A DNA stretch of 64,000 nt, taken from positions 6,582-70,581 of the forward strand of contig JAJVIM010000031.1 in assembly GCA_022071955.1 (NCBI GenBank). The letters run 5' to 3'. The notes below the pieces were generated by a model. That model had not been told where the DNA came from and did no database searches. It was given only the letters and a program-made list of their open reading frames with translations. Shown here piece after piece: positions 32,499-41,357 of this stretch (positions are counted from its first letter, which is position 1; each line of letters opens with the position of its first letter). The position numbers and the translations under genes are program-made. Source of the stretch: Anaerolineae bacterium (lineage in GTDB: Bacteria; Chloroflexota; Anaerolineae; 4572-78; J111).

Positions 32499-33116
32499 TT
32501 ACTCAGCCGCGCCCTGGCGGCTGTTGTAAACAAACCGGTTGCTGGCGGCAAACTCGCGGTACACCGCCAGCGACTCCTCGCGCAACACATCCTCCACTAC
32601 TTCCAGACCGCGTTTTTCCCACTCGCCGCGCCAGTCCGGGTGAACCGGTCCCTCGTCAAAGCCGGTAATTTGCTCCAGTTCCGGGCCGTTGCCGGCCACC
32701 ACCACCGAGCGCACCCCCGACCAGAGCGTGGCTCCGTAGCACATGGCGCACGGCCGCCAGTTGACTACCAGTTGATGAACCGGCAGCCCCGGCCCGCCCA
32801 AATCCCACGTGCCCAGCAGTTGCTGCGCCAGCGACAGCGCCATCACTTCGGCGTGGGCCGATGAGCAGTTTGAGGGCATCACCCGGTTCACACCGATGAC
32901 CACCAGCCGGCCGGAATCGCGCTCAAAAACGCCGGCAGCAAACGGCCCGCCGGTATTGTTCACAAAATTGAGCCGCGAAAAGTTGATCACAGCCGCCATC
33001 CGTTCTTCGAGTGTGGGCATCACGGCCGGCAGCCGGTTTAGCTCGGCGATGGCCCACTCCGGCAGAGTCAGGCTGAATTGCGTATTGGCGGTTGAAAAGA
33101 CAGGGGTGCTGGTCAT
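32499..33116 (-). CDS. Zinc-dependent nucleoside/deoxycytidylate-type deaminase
   Basis: 205 residues; RBS GGAGAA upstream. The deaminase zinc site is clear: HAEVMAL supplies His and the catalytic Glu, and WRPCAMCYGATLW supplies the two Cys ligands. The spacing and TRP/WRP..MC pattern are of the guanine-deaminase/TadA/riboflavin-deaminase branch rather than tetrameric cytidine deaminase. The substrate is uncertain: a free base or nucleoside more likely than tRNA, because the N- and C-terminal extensions differ from TadA. It starts 21 nt after the relA/spoT stop on the same strand and is probably co-transcribed with it. Confidence 0.82.
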   Translation of the reverse strand: MTSTPVFSTANTQFSLTLPEWAIAELNRLPAVMPTLEERMAAVINFSRLNFVNNTGGPFAAGVFERDSGRLVVIGVNRVMPSNCSSAHAEVMALSLAQQLLGTWDLGGPGLPVHQLVVNWRPCAMCYGATLWSGVRSVVVAGNGPELEQITGFDEGPVHPDWRGEWEKRGLEVVEDVLREESLAVYREFAASNRFVYNSRQGAAE

Positions 33117-33137
33117 ACTATTCTCCGTGGGTAAAAT

Positions 33138-35360
33138 TTACTGGCGGCGGCGCACGTCGGTGACGTTGGGCAACTGTTCGATCAAGGCCAGCACCCGGCT
33201 GAGCTGATCGAGGTTGGATATTTCCAGCGTGGCCGAGACCCGCGCCAGGTTCTCCGGCTTGGTGGTGATGGTGTTGACCGAACTCATATTAATCCGCTGG
33301 TTGGCCACAATCGAGGTGATGTCGCGCAGCAGGCCGGGCCGGTCAAACGCTTCAATGTAAATATCAACCGGGTAGGTGGTGTTTTCTACCACGCCCCAGT
33401 CTACGGCAATGAGCCGTTCCGGGGCGCGGCTGAGCAGGTTGAGCACGTTGGGGCAGTCTCGCCGGTGAATGGTAACGCCCCGGCCGCGGGTAATGTAGCC
33501 CACAATTTCGGTGTCGCCGGGCACCGGGCGGCAGCATTGGGCCAGGTTGGTCAACAGATCACCCACGCCCTGCACCTGCACGCCGGTGGCCGGGCCGGAA
33601 ACTGCCGGCACGGGCGGCGTGCTGGGCGCAGTCAACGGCCAATGCACTTTCTCTTTGGCCTCGGTCGATTCTATCTCTTCGTTAATGGCGTTGATCATCT
33701 GGCTATTGCTGATGTCGCCCCGGCCAATGGCCGCCAAAAAGTCATCGACTTTGTTGTAAGTGAATCGCTGGGACAGCTTTTCGTAATTCATTTCCGAAAG
33801 CCCCAGCCGCCGCAGTTCACGCTCTAAAATGGAGCGCCCCTGCGAAACGTTTTCTTCGTAGTGCTGGTATTTGAACCAGTGGCGCACTTTGGAACGCGCC
33901 CGCGATGTTCTGAGGTAGCCCAGGTGCGAATTCAGCCAGTCGCGGCTGGGACCGCCCCGTTTGGCGGTGAGAATTTCTATCTGCTCCCCGTTTTTGAGCT
34001 GGTAATTGAGCGGCACAATTTTGCCGTTAACTTTGGCTCCGCGGCAGCGATGCCCCACTTCGGTGTGGATGTAGTAGGCAAAATCGATGGGCGTTGCGCC
34101 AAAAGGCAGCTCGATGATGTCGCCGCCGGGGGTGAGCACGTGCACCCGGTCCTGAAACACTTCGGCTTTAACCTGATCGATGAACTCTTTGGCGTCGGCT
34201 ACGTCCTCTTTCCACTCCATCAGCGAGCGCAGCCAGGCAATTTTGTGGTCAAAGCCGGGGTCGGAACGAGAGCCTTCTTTATAACGCCAGTGAGCCGCCA
34301 CCCCAAGTTCGGCATCCTGATGCATTTCAAAAGTGCGGATTTGCACCTCGATGGTTTTGCCGGTGGGGCCAATCACCGCCGTGTGCAGCGAGCGGTACAG
34401 GTTGTCTTTGGGGGCGGCAATGTAATCATCAAACTCGCCGGGGATGGGCCGCCACAGCGTGTGGACAATGCCCAACGCGGCGTAACAATCGCCCACGCCG
34501 TCAACCAACACCCGCACGGCGCGCACATCGTAAATCTGGTCAAAATCAACGCCTTTGCGTTTCATTTTGCGGTAGATGCTGTAAATGTGTTTGGGCCGCC
34601 CACGTACATCGGCCTGAATCCCGCGCAGGCTCAATTCTTTCTGCAAATCCTGGGCCACCTGGTTTACGTATGATTCGCGGGTGATGCGCCGCTCGTCTAC
34701 CATTTTGGCGATTTGCTTGTATGTGTCCGGCTCCATGTACCGAAAGGCCAGGTCTTCCAGCTCCCACTTGATTTGCCAGATACCCAGCCGGTTGGCCAGC
34801 GGCGCAAAAATTTCCATTGTTTCGCGGGCAATGCGCTTGCGCTTGTCCTCGCGCAGATGGTGCAGGGTACGCATGTTGTGGGTGCGGTCGGCCAGCTTGA
34901 TCAACACCACCCGGATGTCGTCAACCATGGCCAAAAACATTTTGCGCAGGCTTTCGGCCTGGGCGCGTTCTTTTTTGCTGCGTTTGCTCTGGCCGCGATA
35001 CTCCTGAATCTGGCCCATTTTGGTCACGCCGTCTACCAGGCGGGCCACATTCTCACCAAATTCATCCACCAAATCCTGGTACGTAACGGGCGTATCTTCC
35101 AGCACATCATGCAGCACGGCGGCGGCGATGGTTTCGTAATCCAGCTTCAAATCAGCCAGAATATTGGCCACCGACAGCGAGTGCTGAAAATATGGCTCGC
35201 CAGAAGCGCGGTACTGGCCGTAATGAGCCTGCTGGGCCAGTTCGCAGGCTTTGCAAATAAAATTCATCTCGGCCGCGGTACGCCCGTCGGAAATGGATTG
35301 GAGCCAGCTATCAAATTCAATGGCGTCTTCGGTTGTGACTTCTGTTTTTACGGCGACCAT
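33138..35360 (-). CDS. relA: RelA/SpoT bifunctional (p)ppGpp synthetase/hydrolase
   Basis: 740 residues, full length for the long RSH family. N-terminal HD hydrolase domain (HDVLEDTPVTYQDLV, KLADRTHNMRTL), synthetase domain (RPKHIYSIYRKMKRKG, EFDDYIAAPKDNLYRSLHT), TGS domain (about 405-465) and C-terminal ACT domain (about 665-740). Both catalytic halves keep their motifs, so it should make and degrade (p)ppGpp, giving the cell its stringent response. It has its own vegetative promoter. The deaminase gene follows in the same transcript. Confidence 0.95.
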   Translation of the reverse strand: MVAVKTEVTTEDAIEFDSWLQSISDGRTAAEMNFICKACELAQQAHYGQYRASGEPYFQHSLSVANILADLKLDYETIAAAVLHDVLEDTPVTYQDLVDEFGENVARLVDGVTKMGQIQEYRGQSKRSKKERAQAESLRKMFLAMVDDIRVVLIKLADRTHNMRTLHHLREDKRKRIARETMEIFAPLANRLGIWQIKWELEDLAFRYMEPDTYKQIAKMVDERRITRESYVNQVAQDLQKELSLRGIQADVRGRPKHIYSIYRKMKRKGVDFDQIYDVRAVRVLVDGVGDCYAALGIVHTLWRPIPGEFDDYIAAPKDNLYRSLHTAVIGPTGKTIEVQIRTFEMHQDAELGVAAHWRYKEGSRSDPGFDHKIAWLRSLMEWKEDVADAKEFIDQVKAEVFQDRVHVLTPGGDIIELPFGATPIDFAYYIHTEVGHRCRGAKVNGKIVPLNYQLKNGEQIEILTAKRGGPSRDWLNSHLGYLRTSRARSKVRHWFKYQHYEENVSQGRSILERELRRLGLSEMNYEKLSQRFTYNKVDDFLAAIGRGDISNSQMINAINEEIESTEAKEKVHWPLTAPSTPPVPAVSGPATGVQVQGVGDLLTNLAQCCRPVPGDTEIVGYITRGRGVTIHRRDCPNVLNLLSRAPERLIAVDWGVVENTTYPVDIYIEAFDRPGLLRDITSIVANQRINMSSVNTITTKPENLARVSATLEISNLDQLSRVLALIEQLPNVTDVRRRQ

Positions 35361-35401
35361 TGTTGCCTCAGAATAGGTTCAAGAACGGGTATTTGGCTGA
35401 A

Positions 35402-35430
35402 AGTATACTCCATCCACCGGCTTTAAGCAA
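35402..35430 (-). promoter_or_regulatory. Vegetative promoter of the relA/spoT gene
   Basis: On the minus strand TTGCTT (35425-35430), a 17-bp spacer and TATACT (35402-35407). The start codon is about 42 bp downstream of the -10 box. Confidence 0.65.
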
Positions 35431-35488
35431 TGGAATTTTAGTAACTGTCAGCAGTTCTCGGTTTGGGCCTTACACAGTGACTATTGAA

Positions 35489-35517
35489 TTGAAATTCCGG
35501 CGGCGGCGATATACAAT
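35489..35517 (+). promoter_or_regulatory. Vegetative promoter of the 80-residue protein gene
   Basis: TTGAAA (35489-35494), a 17-bp spacer and TACAAT (35512-35517), 30 bp before the ATG at 35548. It is divergent from the relA/spoT promoter in the same 190-bp gap. Confidence 0.65.
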
Positions 35518-35547
35518 ACGCCCCCAAAACTCTGCCAGGTAAACGCA

Positions 35548-35790
35548 ATGGCTCTTAAACCCAAAGACACCCTCCATTTTTATGTCGATGACAAACTGGT
35601 TGATCTGGTCTGGATCAACCACCACATTCAGCAGCAAACCAACGCCGCCAACTACCACGAGATGACCCGCACCATCGGCTGGCTCAAAAAACTGGCCCAG
35701 CGTATCCTCGATGGCCGGGCCACCGACCGCGACGAACAAACCGCCCGAAAAAAGCTGGCCGCAGTTGGCCTAAATTGGTATCTTGAGTAA
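35548..35790 (+). CDS. Small hypothetical protein, 80 residues
   Basis: Not recognised. Soluble and charged; it opens MALKPKDTLHFYVDDKLVDL and ends with a helical stretch (ERDE-like, TARKKLAAVGLNWYLE). A good promoter, an AGG-containing ribosome region and codon use like its neighbours argue that it is real. It is monocistronic between relA/spoT and a repeat element. Confidence 0.65.
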   Translation: MALKPKDTLHFYVDDKLVDLVWINHHIQQQTNAANYHEMTRTIGWLKKLAQRILDGRATDRDEQTARKKLAAVGLNWYLE

Positions 35791-35831
35791 AATAACAGAA
35801 TATTTGTTCTACCGGTAATTCGTTTTTTTTG

Positions 35832-35972
35832 TAGTGGTCAGGATGATGTTGAACACAATGTAATCGTCATTCCCGCACGCTTTTAGCGGGAATCTACGTT
35901 TACCGCCTATTATGGATGCCCGATAACTACATTCGGGCATGACGCTACTGTTCAAAATGTTCTTGACCATTA
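35832..35972. repeat. CATTCCCGC-family MITE-like element, copy B
   Basis: Core 35866-35943 runs from GTCATTCCCGC to CGGGCATGAC with hairpins on both sides. Outer imperfect inverted repeats (35832-35855 and 35949-35972) agree at 19 of 24 positions. The outer repeats are unlike those of copies A and C. Confidence 0.7.
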
Positions 35973-36035
35973 CATAATTCTTTTTTTGCCGACTCGCTGA
36001 TTCGATGAATCGCTGATTTTCTACGGAGGAAATTT

Positions 36036-37259
36036 GTGACCAATCTGACTCTGTCCCCAACTTTGGCGCGCCGGCTGGCGATTACCCGCCAGCGGTTGGC
36101 CGGCCCACCGCCGCCGGCAACCCCGGCAGGCATTCTGGACGTACTCAAGGATATTCGCTGTTTGCAGCTCGACCCCATCCGGGCCGTGGAGCGCACCCAA
36201 TACCTGGTGCTGTGGAGCCGGTTGGGCCACTACAACCCCGATCATCTGCACACGCTGCTGTGGGATACCCGCCAGCTTTTTGAATATTGGGCGCACGCCG
36301 CCTCCATCGTTTTAACCGAAGATTACCCGATTCACCACTGGTACATGCGCCACTTTCATAACGGCGGCGGGTGGCCGCGCGCTCGCGCCTGGCTGGCCGA
36401 AAACCGATCCTTTGAGCGGTATATTTTGGAGCGCCTGCACCAGGCCGGGCCGCTGGGCAGCGCCCAACTGGAAGACCGCGCCGAAACCATGTGGGAATCC
36501 GGCGGCTGGACTGCCGGCCGGCATGTGGGCCGGATGCTCGATATTTTGTGGGAGCGAGGCGATATTGTGGTCGCCGGGCGGCAGGGGATTCAGCGGCAAT
36601 GGGCGCTGGCCAAAGATTTTCTGCCGGAGTGGACGCCCCGCGAGGAACTTTCTGATCGGGAAGTGGTGCGCCGGGCGACGCAGGCCGCGCTGCGGGCGCT
36701 GGGCGTGGGCACGGCTCGCCACATCAACGCCCATTTTACCCGCGACCGCTACCCCAACCTCAACGAGGTGCTGGCCGAGCTGGTGACCGAAGGGCAGATT
36801 ATCCCGGTTCAAATTGACGGCTGGTCCGGCGACTGGCTGCTGCACGCCGCCGACCTGCCCCTGCTGGAACAGCTTGGCGACGACGGCTGGCAGCCGCGCA
36901 CCACGCTGCTGTCGCCGTTTGACAACCTGATTTGCGACCGCGACCGCACGGAACTGATGTGGGACTTTTATTTCAGAATTGAGATTTACGTGCCCGCCGC
37001 CAAACGGCAGTACGGTTACTACGTGCTGCCCATTTTGCACGGCGACCGCCTGATTGGCCGCATCGATCCCAAAATGGAGCGCAAAACCGGCACGCTGCAC
37101 GTGAACGCCGTGTACGCCGAAACCGACGCCCCGGCCGAGGCCGGGCCGGCCGTCGCCGCTGCTGTGGCCAACCTGGCCCAATTTTTGGATGCCAAACGCA
37201 TCGAGCTGACAGAAAAAATCCCGCCGATGTGGCGGGACTCGTTTACTCAGGTGGGCTGA
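36036..37259 (+). CDS. AlkZ/YcaQ-family DNA glycosylase (HTH_42)
   Basis: 407 residues from GTG 36036, fixed by GGAGGA 5 nt upstream. The family consists of tandem winged helices. The N-terminal region has CLQLDPIRAVERTQYLVLWSR: the Q-x-D catalytic motif of the YcaQ/AlkX group (AlkZ of Streptomyces has QxQ), and FEYWAHAASIV is typical. Members unhook interstrand crosslinks or remove bulky N7-alkyl purines, and some protect producers of DNA-alkylating metabolites. The 3' end overlaps the convergent MFS gene by 17 nt. The DNA-repair role is established for the family; the lesion handled here is unknown. Confidence 0.85.
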   Translation: MTNLTLSPTLARRLAITRQRLAGPPPPATPAGILDVLKDIRCLQLDPIRAVERTQYLVLWSRLGHYNPDHLHTLLWDTRQLFEYWAHAASIVLTEDYPIHHWYMRHFHNGGGWPRARAWLAENRSFERYILERLHQAGPLGSAQLEDRAETMWESGGWTAGRHVGRMLDILWERGDIVVAGRQGIQRQWALAKDFLPEWTPREELSDREVVRRATQAALRALGVGTARHINAHFTRDRYPNLNEVLAELVTEGQIIPVQIDGWSGDWLLHAADLPLLEQLGDDGWQPRTTLLSPFDNLICDRDRTELMWDFYFRIEIYVPAAKRQYGYYVLPILHGDRLIGRIDPKMERKTGTLHVNAVYAETDAPAEAGPAVAAAVANLAQFLDAKRIELTEKIPPMWRDSFTQVG

Positions 37260-38715
37260 ATTTGGGAGCCGGCTGGGCCGGCGCGGGTGCGGTTTTGAGC
37301 CGGCGCTCCTGCACCAGCCCCCACACGCTCAACGCCAGCGCCAGCGTAATCATCACCGCCACTACCTCGTAGGTTTGCTGCAACCCCGCAACCTGCGCCG
37401 AAATCGGGGCGGTGGTGGCTCCCTCTGGCAAAATCTGGCCGGTGTGGGCCATCACCCGGCTGGCCCAAAAAGCGCTCAAAACAGCAATGCCCGTGGTTTG
37501 GCCCAGTGTGCGGGTTAGCGATAGCATGCCGGAAGCCACGCCCAATCGCTGCCGGGCCACCGACCCCATAATGGCGCTGTTATTGGGCGATTGGAATACG
37601 CCCATGCCAATCCCTACCGGCGCCAGCCGCAAAATATAACCCCAGGTGGTTGTTTCGGCGCTGAGCGTGGTGATGGCCAGATAGCCCAGCAACAGCACTA
37701 CCAGCCCAATCACCGTGATAGAGCGGGTGCCAAATTTATCTGACAGCACCCCGGACACCGGCGAAACAATGCCCAGCATCACCGGCACCACGGCCAGCAG
37801 CAGCCCCACCTCGCGGGTGTTGTAGCCCAACACGTTTTCCAGATAAAACGGCAGCAGGATGATGGTGCCGGCAATGGCCACAAAGGTCATAAAACCGGTG
37901 ACCAGACTCATACTGAACAGACTGTCCTCAAACAGCGACAGCTCGATCATGGGGTGGGTCGAACGCCACTCGATGATGACAAAAATGGCCAGAAACAGCG
38001 CCCACAGTCCAAACAGCCCCAAAATTTCCGGGCTGGTAAAACCGGCTTCCTGCCCCCACGTGAGCGCCAGCAGCAACGCCAGCAAACTGATAAACAGGGC
38101 GATGGCCCCCGGAAAATCAAATTTTTGGCGGCTGGTTGGTTTGGTGTTGGGCACAAAACGCGCCGCCAGCAGCGTGCCGACAATCCCCACCGGCAGATTC
38201 ACCAGAAATATCCAGTGCCAACTAATGGCGTCGATGATGACCCCACCCAGCGTTGGCCCCAGTACAATCCCCACACTGACCACCGTACCTGAGATACCCA
38301 GCGCTTTGCCGCGCTCCGAGGGGGGAAAAGCTTCAGTGACGATGGCCACGCCCAGCGCAAAGACCATCGCCCCGCCCAGCGCCTGAATCACCCGAAAGGC
38401 AATCAGCCACTCGACGGTTGGCGCCAGCCCGCACAGCACCGAACCGGCGGTAAACACCACAAAGCCGGTCACATAAATGGGTTTTTTGCCAATCATATCG
38501 CCCAGCCGGCCAATGCCCAGCAGCAGGGTGGCCAGCGTCAGCAAATAGCCCAATACCACCCATTCGACGGTGGCAAAGTTGGTGTTCAATTCGCGGATCA
38601 GGGTGGGCAGGGCCACATTCACAATACTGCCGTCGATAGTGGCCAAAAAGATGCCCATCGCCACGGCGGACATCACGTACCATTTGCGGCTGTAGTCGAT
38701 TTCGGGTTCGTGCAT
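37243..38715 (-). CDS. MFS drug:proton antiporter (DHA2, 14-TM)
   Basis: 490 residues from ATG 38715, selected by GAGG nearby; an upstream in-frame ATG adds 11 residues. It has the DHA2 start motif LATIDGSIVNVALPTL, about 14 hydrophobic segments, and the motif-C-like GTVVSVGIVLGPTLGGVI typical of antiporters. It should export hydrophobic or cationic toxic compounds. It lies 94 bp downstream of an esterase and a ring-cleavage-type dioxygenase gene that resemble the mhqD/mhqO quinone-resistance pair, so it probably exports the same aromatic compounds or their products. Confidence 0.9.
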   Translation of the reverse strand: MHEPEIDYSRKWYVMSAVAMGIFLATIDGSIVNVALPTLIRELNTNFATVEWVVLGYLLTLATLLLGIGRLGDMIGKKPIYVTGFVVFTAGSVLCGLAPTVEWLIAFRVIQALGGAMVFALGVAIVTEAFPPSERGKALGISGTVVSVGIVLGPTLGGVIIDAISWHWIFLVNLPVGIVGTLLAARFVPNTKPTSRQKFDFPGAIALFISLLALLLALTWGQEAGFTSPEILGLFGLWALFLAIFVIIEWRSTHPMIELSLFEDSLFSMSLVTGFMTFVAIAGTIILLPFYLENVLGYNTREVGLLLAVVPVMLGIVSPVSGVLSDKFGTRSITVIGLVVLLLGYLAITTLSAETTTWGYILRLAPVGIGMGVFQSPNNSAIMGSVARQRLGVASGMLSLTRTLGQTTGIAVLSAFWASRVMAHTGQILPEGATTAPISAQVAGLQQTYEVVAVMITLALALSVWGLVQERRLKTAPAPAQPAPKFSPPE

Positions 38716-38809
38716 AACATTCCTCGTCCAAAAAATCACGCAGGCCACGCAAAATACCGTGACCTGCGCTTCAAAGTGAATTGTAATCGTTTCCGGGCCG
38801 GTTGGCGAA

Positions 38810-39466
38810 TTATCGCTGAGTGGCCGTTGCTCCCAATTGAGCCATCAACTCTTTCACAAAATCAATTTCGTCCTGGTTGACGGTGTGCCCCATGCCAGGG
38901 TAGATGCGTTGGGTGACGCTACCCCCCAACCCGGCCATCACTTCCGCCGAGTGATGCACCCGCTCCACCGGAATGTGAAAATCAACATCGCTGCAGCCGA
39001 TGAATACCGGCGTGCCGGCCAGCGAACCGGGATAGTCGCGGGGCGTGCCGTCCGGGCCAATCAGGCCGCCGCTCAACGCCACTACCCCGCCGTAACGCCG
39101 GGCGTTGCGCGCCGCAAACTCCAGCGCCAAACACGCCCCCTGCGAAAAACCAAGCAGGATGGTTTGTTCCGGCGGAATGCCGCCGGCTGCCGCCTGCCGC
39201 AAGGTTTCGCCAACTTTGGCCAGCGCCGCCGACAAATACGGTTCGTTGCTGGCCAGCGGCGCGATGAATCGTTGGGGATACCACGTGTTACCGGCCGCCT
39301 GCGGGGCCAGGTAAGCAAACCCCGGCTGGTCAAACTCCGGCGCTAATTCCAGAATACTTTCGGCGGTAGCGCCCCGGCCGTGAATCATCACCATCGCCGC
39401 CGGCGCTTCTGCCAGGGGCAGCCCGGCCACAATGATTGGCTGTGACTGATGCGACTGCTCGCTCAT
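38810..39466 (-). CDS. Phospholipase/carboxylesterase family hydrolase (MhqD-like)
   Basis: 218 residues, alpha/beta hydrolase fold: oxyanion region VMIHGRGAT, nucleophile Ser in LGFSQGACLALE, Asp in IGCSDVDFHIP and His in YPGMGHTVN. It overlaps the upstream dioxygenase gene by 4 nt (ATGA), showing translational coupling. In Bacillus the homologous mhqO-mhqD genes together give resistance to hydroquinone and catechol; the pairing here is the same. Ester substrate not known. Confidence 0.88.
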   Translation of the reverse strand: MSEQSHQSQPIIVAGLPLAEAPAAMVMIHGRGATAESILELAPEFDQPGFAYLAPQAAGNTWYPQRFIAPLASNEPYLSAALAKVGETLRQAAAGGIPPEQTILLGFSQGACLALEFAARNARRYGGVVALSGGLIGPDGTPRDYPGSLAGTPVFIGCSDVDFHIPVERVHHSAEVMAGLGGSVTQRIYPGMGHTVNQDEIDFVKELMAQLGATATQR

Positions 39467-40419
39467 GCGCTCTGCACCTCCGGCAGGGTCAGTTTGGGCA
39501 GAATCCGTTCAATTTGCGCCCGCTGCGACTCAAACCAGGGCGGCAGTTTGATGGCCGTGCCCAGTTTCTCCACCGGTTCATCGAGCGTGAAGCCGGGCGT
39601 GTCGGTGGCAATTTCAAACAGCACCCCGCCCGGCTCGCGGAAGTAGATGGAGTGGAAGTACTGTCGATCCTGCACCGGGGTGACGTTGTAACCCGCCGCA
39701 GCGATGGTACGCAGCCAGGCCAGTTGTCCGTCGTCGGTGGGGGTGCGGTAAGCCACGTGATGCACCGTGCCCGCGCCGCCGCTGCCAAATGGCTCGCCGG
39801 GGCGATGCAACACATCGACGATGGTGCCGGGCCGGTCGCCGCTCATTTCAAAACGGGTGCGGCTGCCGGCCTCGCCGGCCGGGCGCACCCCGAGCGTCTG
39901 GCTCAAAATGGCGGCGGTCGGCTCCAGCCTGGCCGCCCAAATGGTGACGCTGTGAAAGCCACTGATGGCGTGTTCGGCGGGCACCCCGCCACTGAGCCAC
40001 GGCGTCGCCGCCGGAGCGGGGGCGCCGGCCACCAGTTCCAGCCGCAACCCATCGGGGTCGGCCAGGGGCAGCACCTCGGCGTCAAACCGGCTTTCGATTT
40101 GCGAGGTGGGCACGCCCAATTCTTTGAGTCGCTGCTGCCAGTAGCCCAGCGAACCGACGGGCACGGCAAACGCCGTGGCCGCAACCTGGCCGTTGCCAAT
40201 GCGGCCACGCCGCGCGCCGGGCCACGGGAAAAAGGTCATTGCCGTGCCGGGGCCGCCGGTCACATCGCCAAAATAGGTGTGATAGGTACCGGGATCATCA
40301 AAATTGACGGTTAATTTTACCAGCCGCAGCCCCAGCACGCGGGTGTAAAAATCCACGTTGCGCTGCGGGTCGCTGGCGATGGCCGTAACGTGATGAATTC
40401 CGGGAATTTGTTGAGTCAT
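39463..40419 (-). CDS. VOC-family ring-cleaving dioxygenase (MhqO-like)
   Basis: 318 residues with two glyoxalase/VOC domains. The N-terminal opening HHVTAIASDPQRNVDFYTRVLG and the strand-paired metal residues (His7-region, FHSVTIW, VHHVAYRT, FHSIYFREP...LFEI) fit an Fe(II) extradiol-type dioxygenase of the hydroquinone-degrading MhqO group. RBS GGGGGG-like run 6 nt upstream of the ATG. First gene of a three-gene minus-strand unit with an esterase and an MFS exporter. No regulator of the MhqR/YodB type is adjacent. Confidence 0.85.
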   Translation of the reverse strand: MTQQIPGIHHVTAIASDPQRNVDFYTRVLGLRLVKLTVNFDDPGTYHTYFGDVTGGPGTAMTFFPWPGARRGRIGNGQVAATAFAVPVGSLGYWQQRLKELGVPTSQIESRFDAEVLPLADPDGLRLELVAGAPAPAATPWLSGGVPAEHAISGFHSVTIWAARLEPTAAILSQTLGVRPAGEAGSRTRFEMSGDRPGTIVDVLHRPGEPFGSGGAGTVHHVAYRTPTDDGQLAWLRTIAAAGYNVTPVQDRQYFHSIYFREPGGVLFEIATDTPGFTLDEPVEKLGTAIKLPPWFESQRAQIERILPKLTLPEVQSA

Positions 40420-40461
40420 TATTTTCCCCCCTTGAAAATAGCGAATTGCGAATCTGCGAAT

Positions 40462-40489
40462 GTAGGGGCGCTCCGCGAAGCGCCCCTAC
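40462..40489. repeat. 28-nt GTAGGGGCG palindrome, copy 3
   Basis: The same size and ends as copies 1 and 2, with one mismatch in the inner arm, here preceded by GCGAATCTGCGAAT. A T-rich tract follows on the plus strand. Confidence 0.75.
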
Positions 40490-40516
40490 CTATTTTTTAT
40501 TTTTTAGAAATCGTGG

Positions 40517-40556
40517 GTCGGGCTTGTAACCCGACGGTCACGCTTGTAGCGTGACC
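40517..40556. repeat. Two adjacent hairpins with CTTGTA loops
   Basis: GTCGGG-CTTGTAA-CCCGAC and GGTCACGC-TTGTA-GCGTGACC stand back to back in the gap between the dioxygenase and YceI genes. The common loop sequence suggests a duplicated small repeat rather than chance. Confidence 0.55.
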
Positions 40557-40625
40557 TACTCATTTTTACTCGCACCGGGGCCCGTGTTACACTGCCGCAA
40601 GCTGAGTCCAGCTCACCCCTGAACC

Positions 40626-40648
40626 AAAAAGGCGACACCAGTGTCGCC
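40626..40648 (-). terminator. Rho-independent terminator of the YceI gene
   Basis: On the minus strand GGCGACAC/GTGTCGCC forms the stem (40631-40648) and is followed directly by TTTTT (40626-40630), about 45 bp after the YceI stop. Confidence 0.8.
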
Positions 40649-40693
40649 CTTGTTGTTGTAGCTTGTTTCTGTTTTTTTACAAGTCGATTTGGG

Positions 40694-41242
40694 TTACGCG
40701 TTCGCGGCGGGTTCTGGCTGGACCTGTTTCACCAGCTCCACTTCGGCGGTGATGGTCACATCGTCGCCAACCAGCCAGCCGCCGGTTTCCAGGGCCACGT
40801 TCCAGGTGAGGCCAAAGTCTTTGCGGTTGAGCCTGGTGCTGGCGCTTACGCCCCAACGCTGGTTGCCCCACGGGTCCTGGGCGCAGCCTTCGTCGGTAAC
40901 ATCAAACACAACTTCGCGGGTAACATCTTTAATGGTCAGATCGCCGACCACTTTGTAGTGGCCTTTGCCCGCCGGCTCAATCCGGCTGCTGCGGAAGCTG
41001 AGTTTGGGGTACTTTTCCGCGTCAAAGAAATCGGCGGAACGCAGGTGGGCATCGCGCTGGGGTTCGCGGGTATCGATGCTGGCCACGTCGATGGTGCCAG
41101 CCACGCTCGAGGCAGCCGGGTTGTCGGTGTTGATGTCTAACGTGCCTTCAAACGATTTGAACTGGCCGCGCACTTTGGAAATCATCATGTGGCGCACGCT
41201 GAATTCAATTTGAGTGTGTTGAGGGTCAATATTCCAGGTCAT
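40694..41242 (-). CDS. YceI-family protein
   Basis: 182 residues; RBS AAGGAG. The opening WNIDPQHTQIEFSVRHMMIS and FDAEKYPKLSFRSS are diagnostic of the YceI lipocalin-like beta-barrel that binds isoprenoid or amphiphilic ligands. There is no signal peptide, so unlike E. coli YceI it should be cytoplasmic. Such proteins are often induced by stress and associated with polyisoprenoid or quinone compounds. Possible link to the neighbouring quinone-detoxification genes is inference. Confidence 0.9.
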   Translation of the reverse strand: MTWNIDPQHTQIEFSVRHMMISKVRGQFKSFEGTLDINTDNPAASSVAGTIDVASIDTREPQRDAHLRSADFFDAEKYPKLSFRSSRIEPAGKGHYKVVGDLTIKDVTREVVFDVTDEGCAQDPWGNQRWGVSASTRLNRKDFGLTWNVALETGGWLVGDDVTITAEVELVKQVQPEPAANA

Positions 41243-41357
41243 TTTTAATTCTCCTTAAGTAGTTTTTATCTCTAAATTGGTACTTATATTGGACAGGATT
41301 AACAAGATTGATTTGATTTTAACTATTTTTAATCCCGAAAATCCTGTCTATTTCAAA

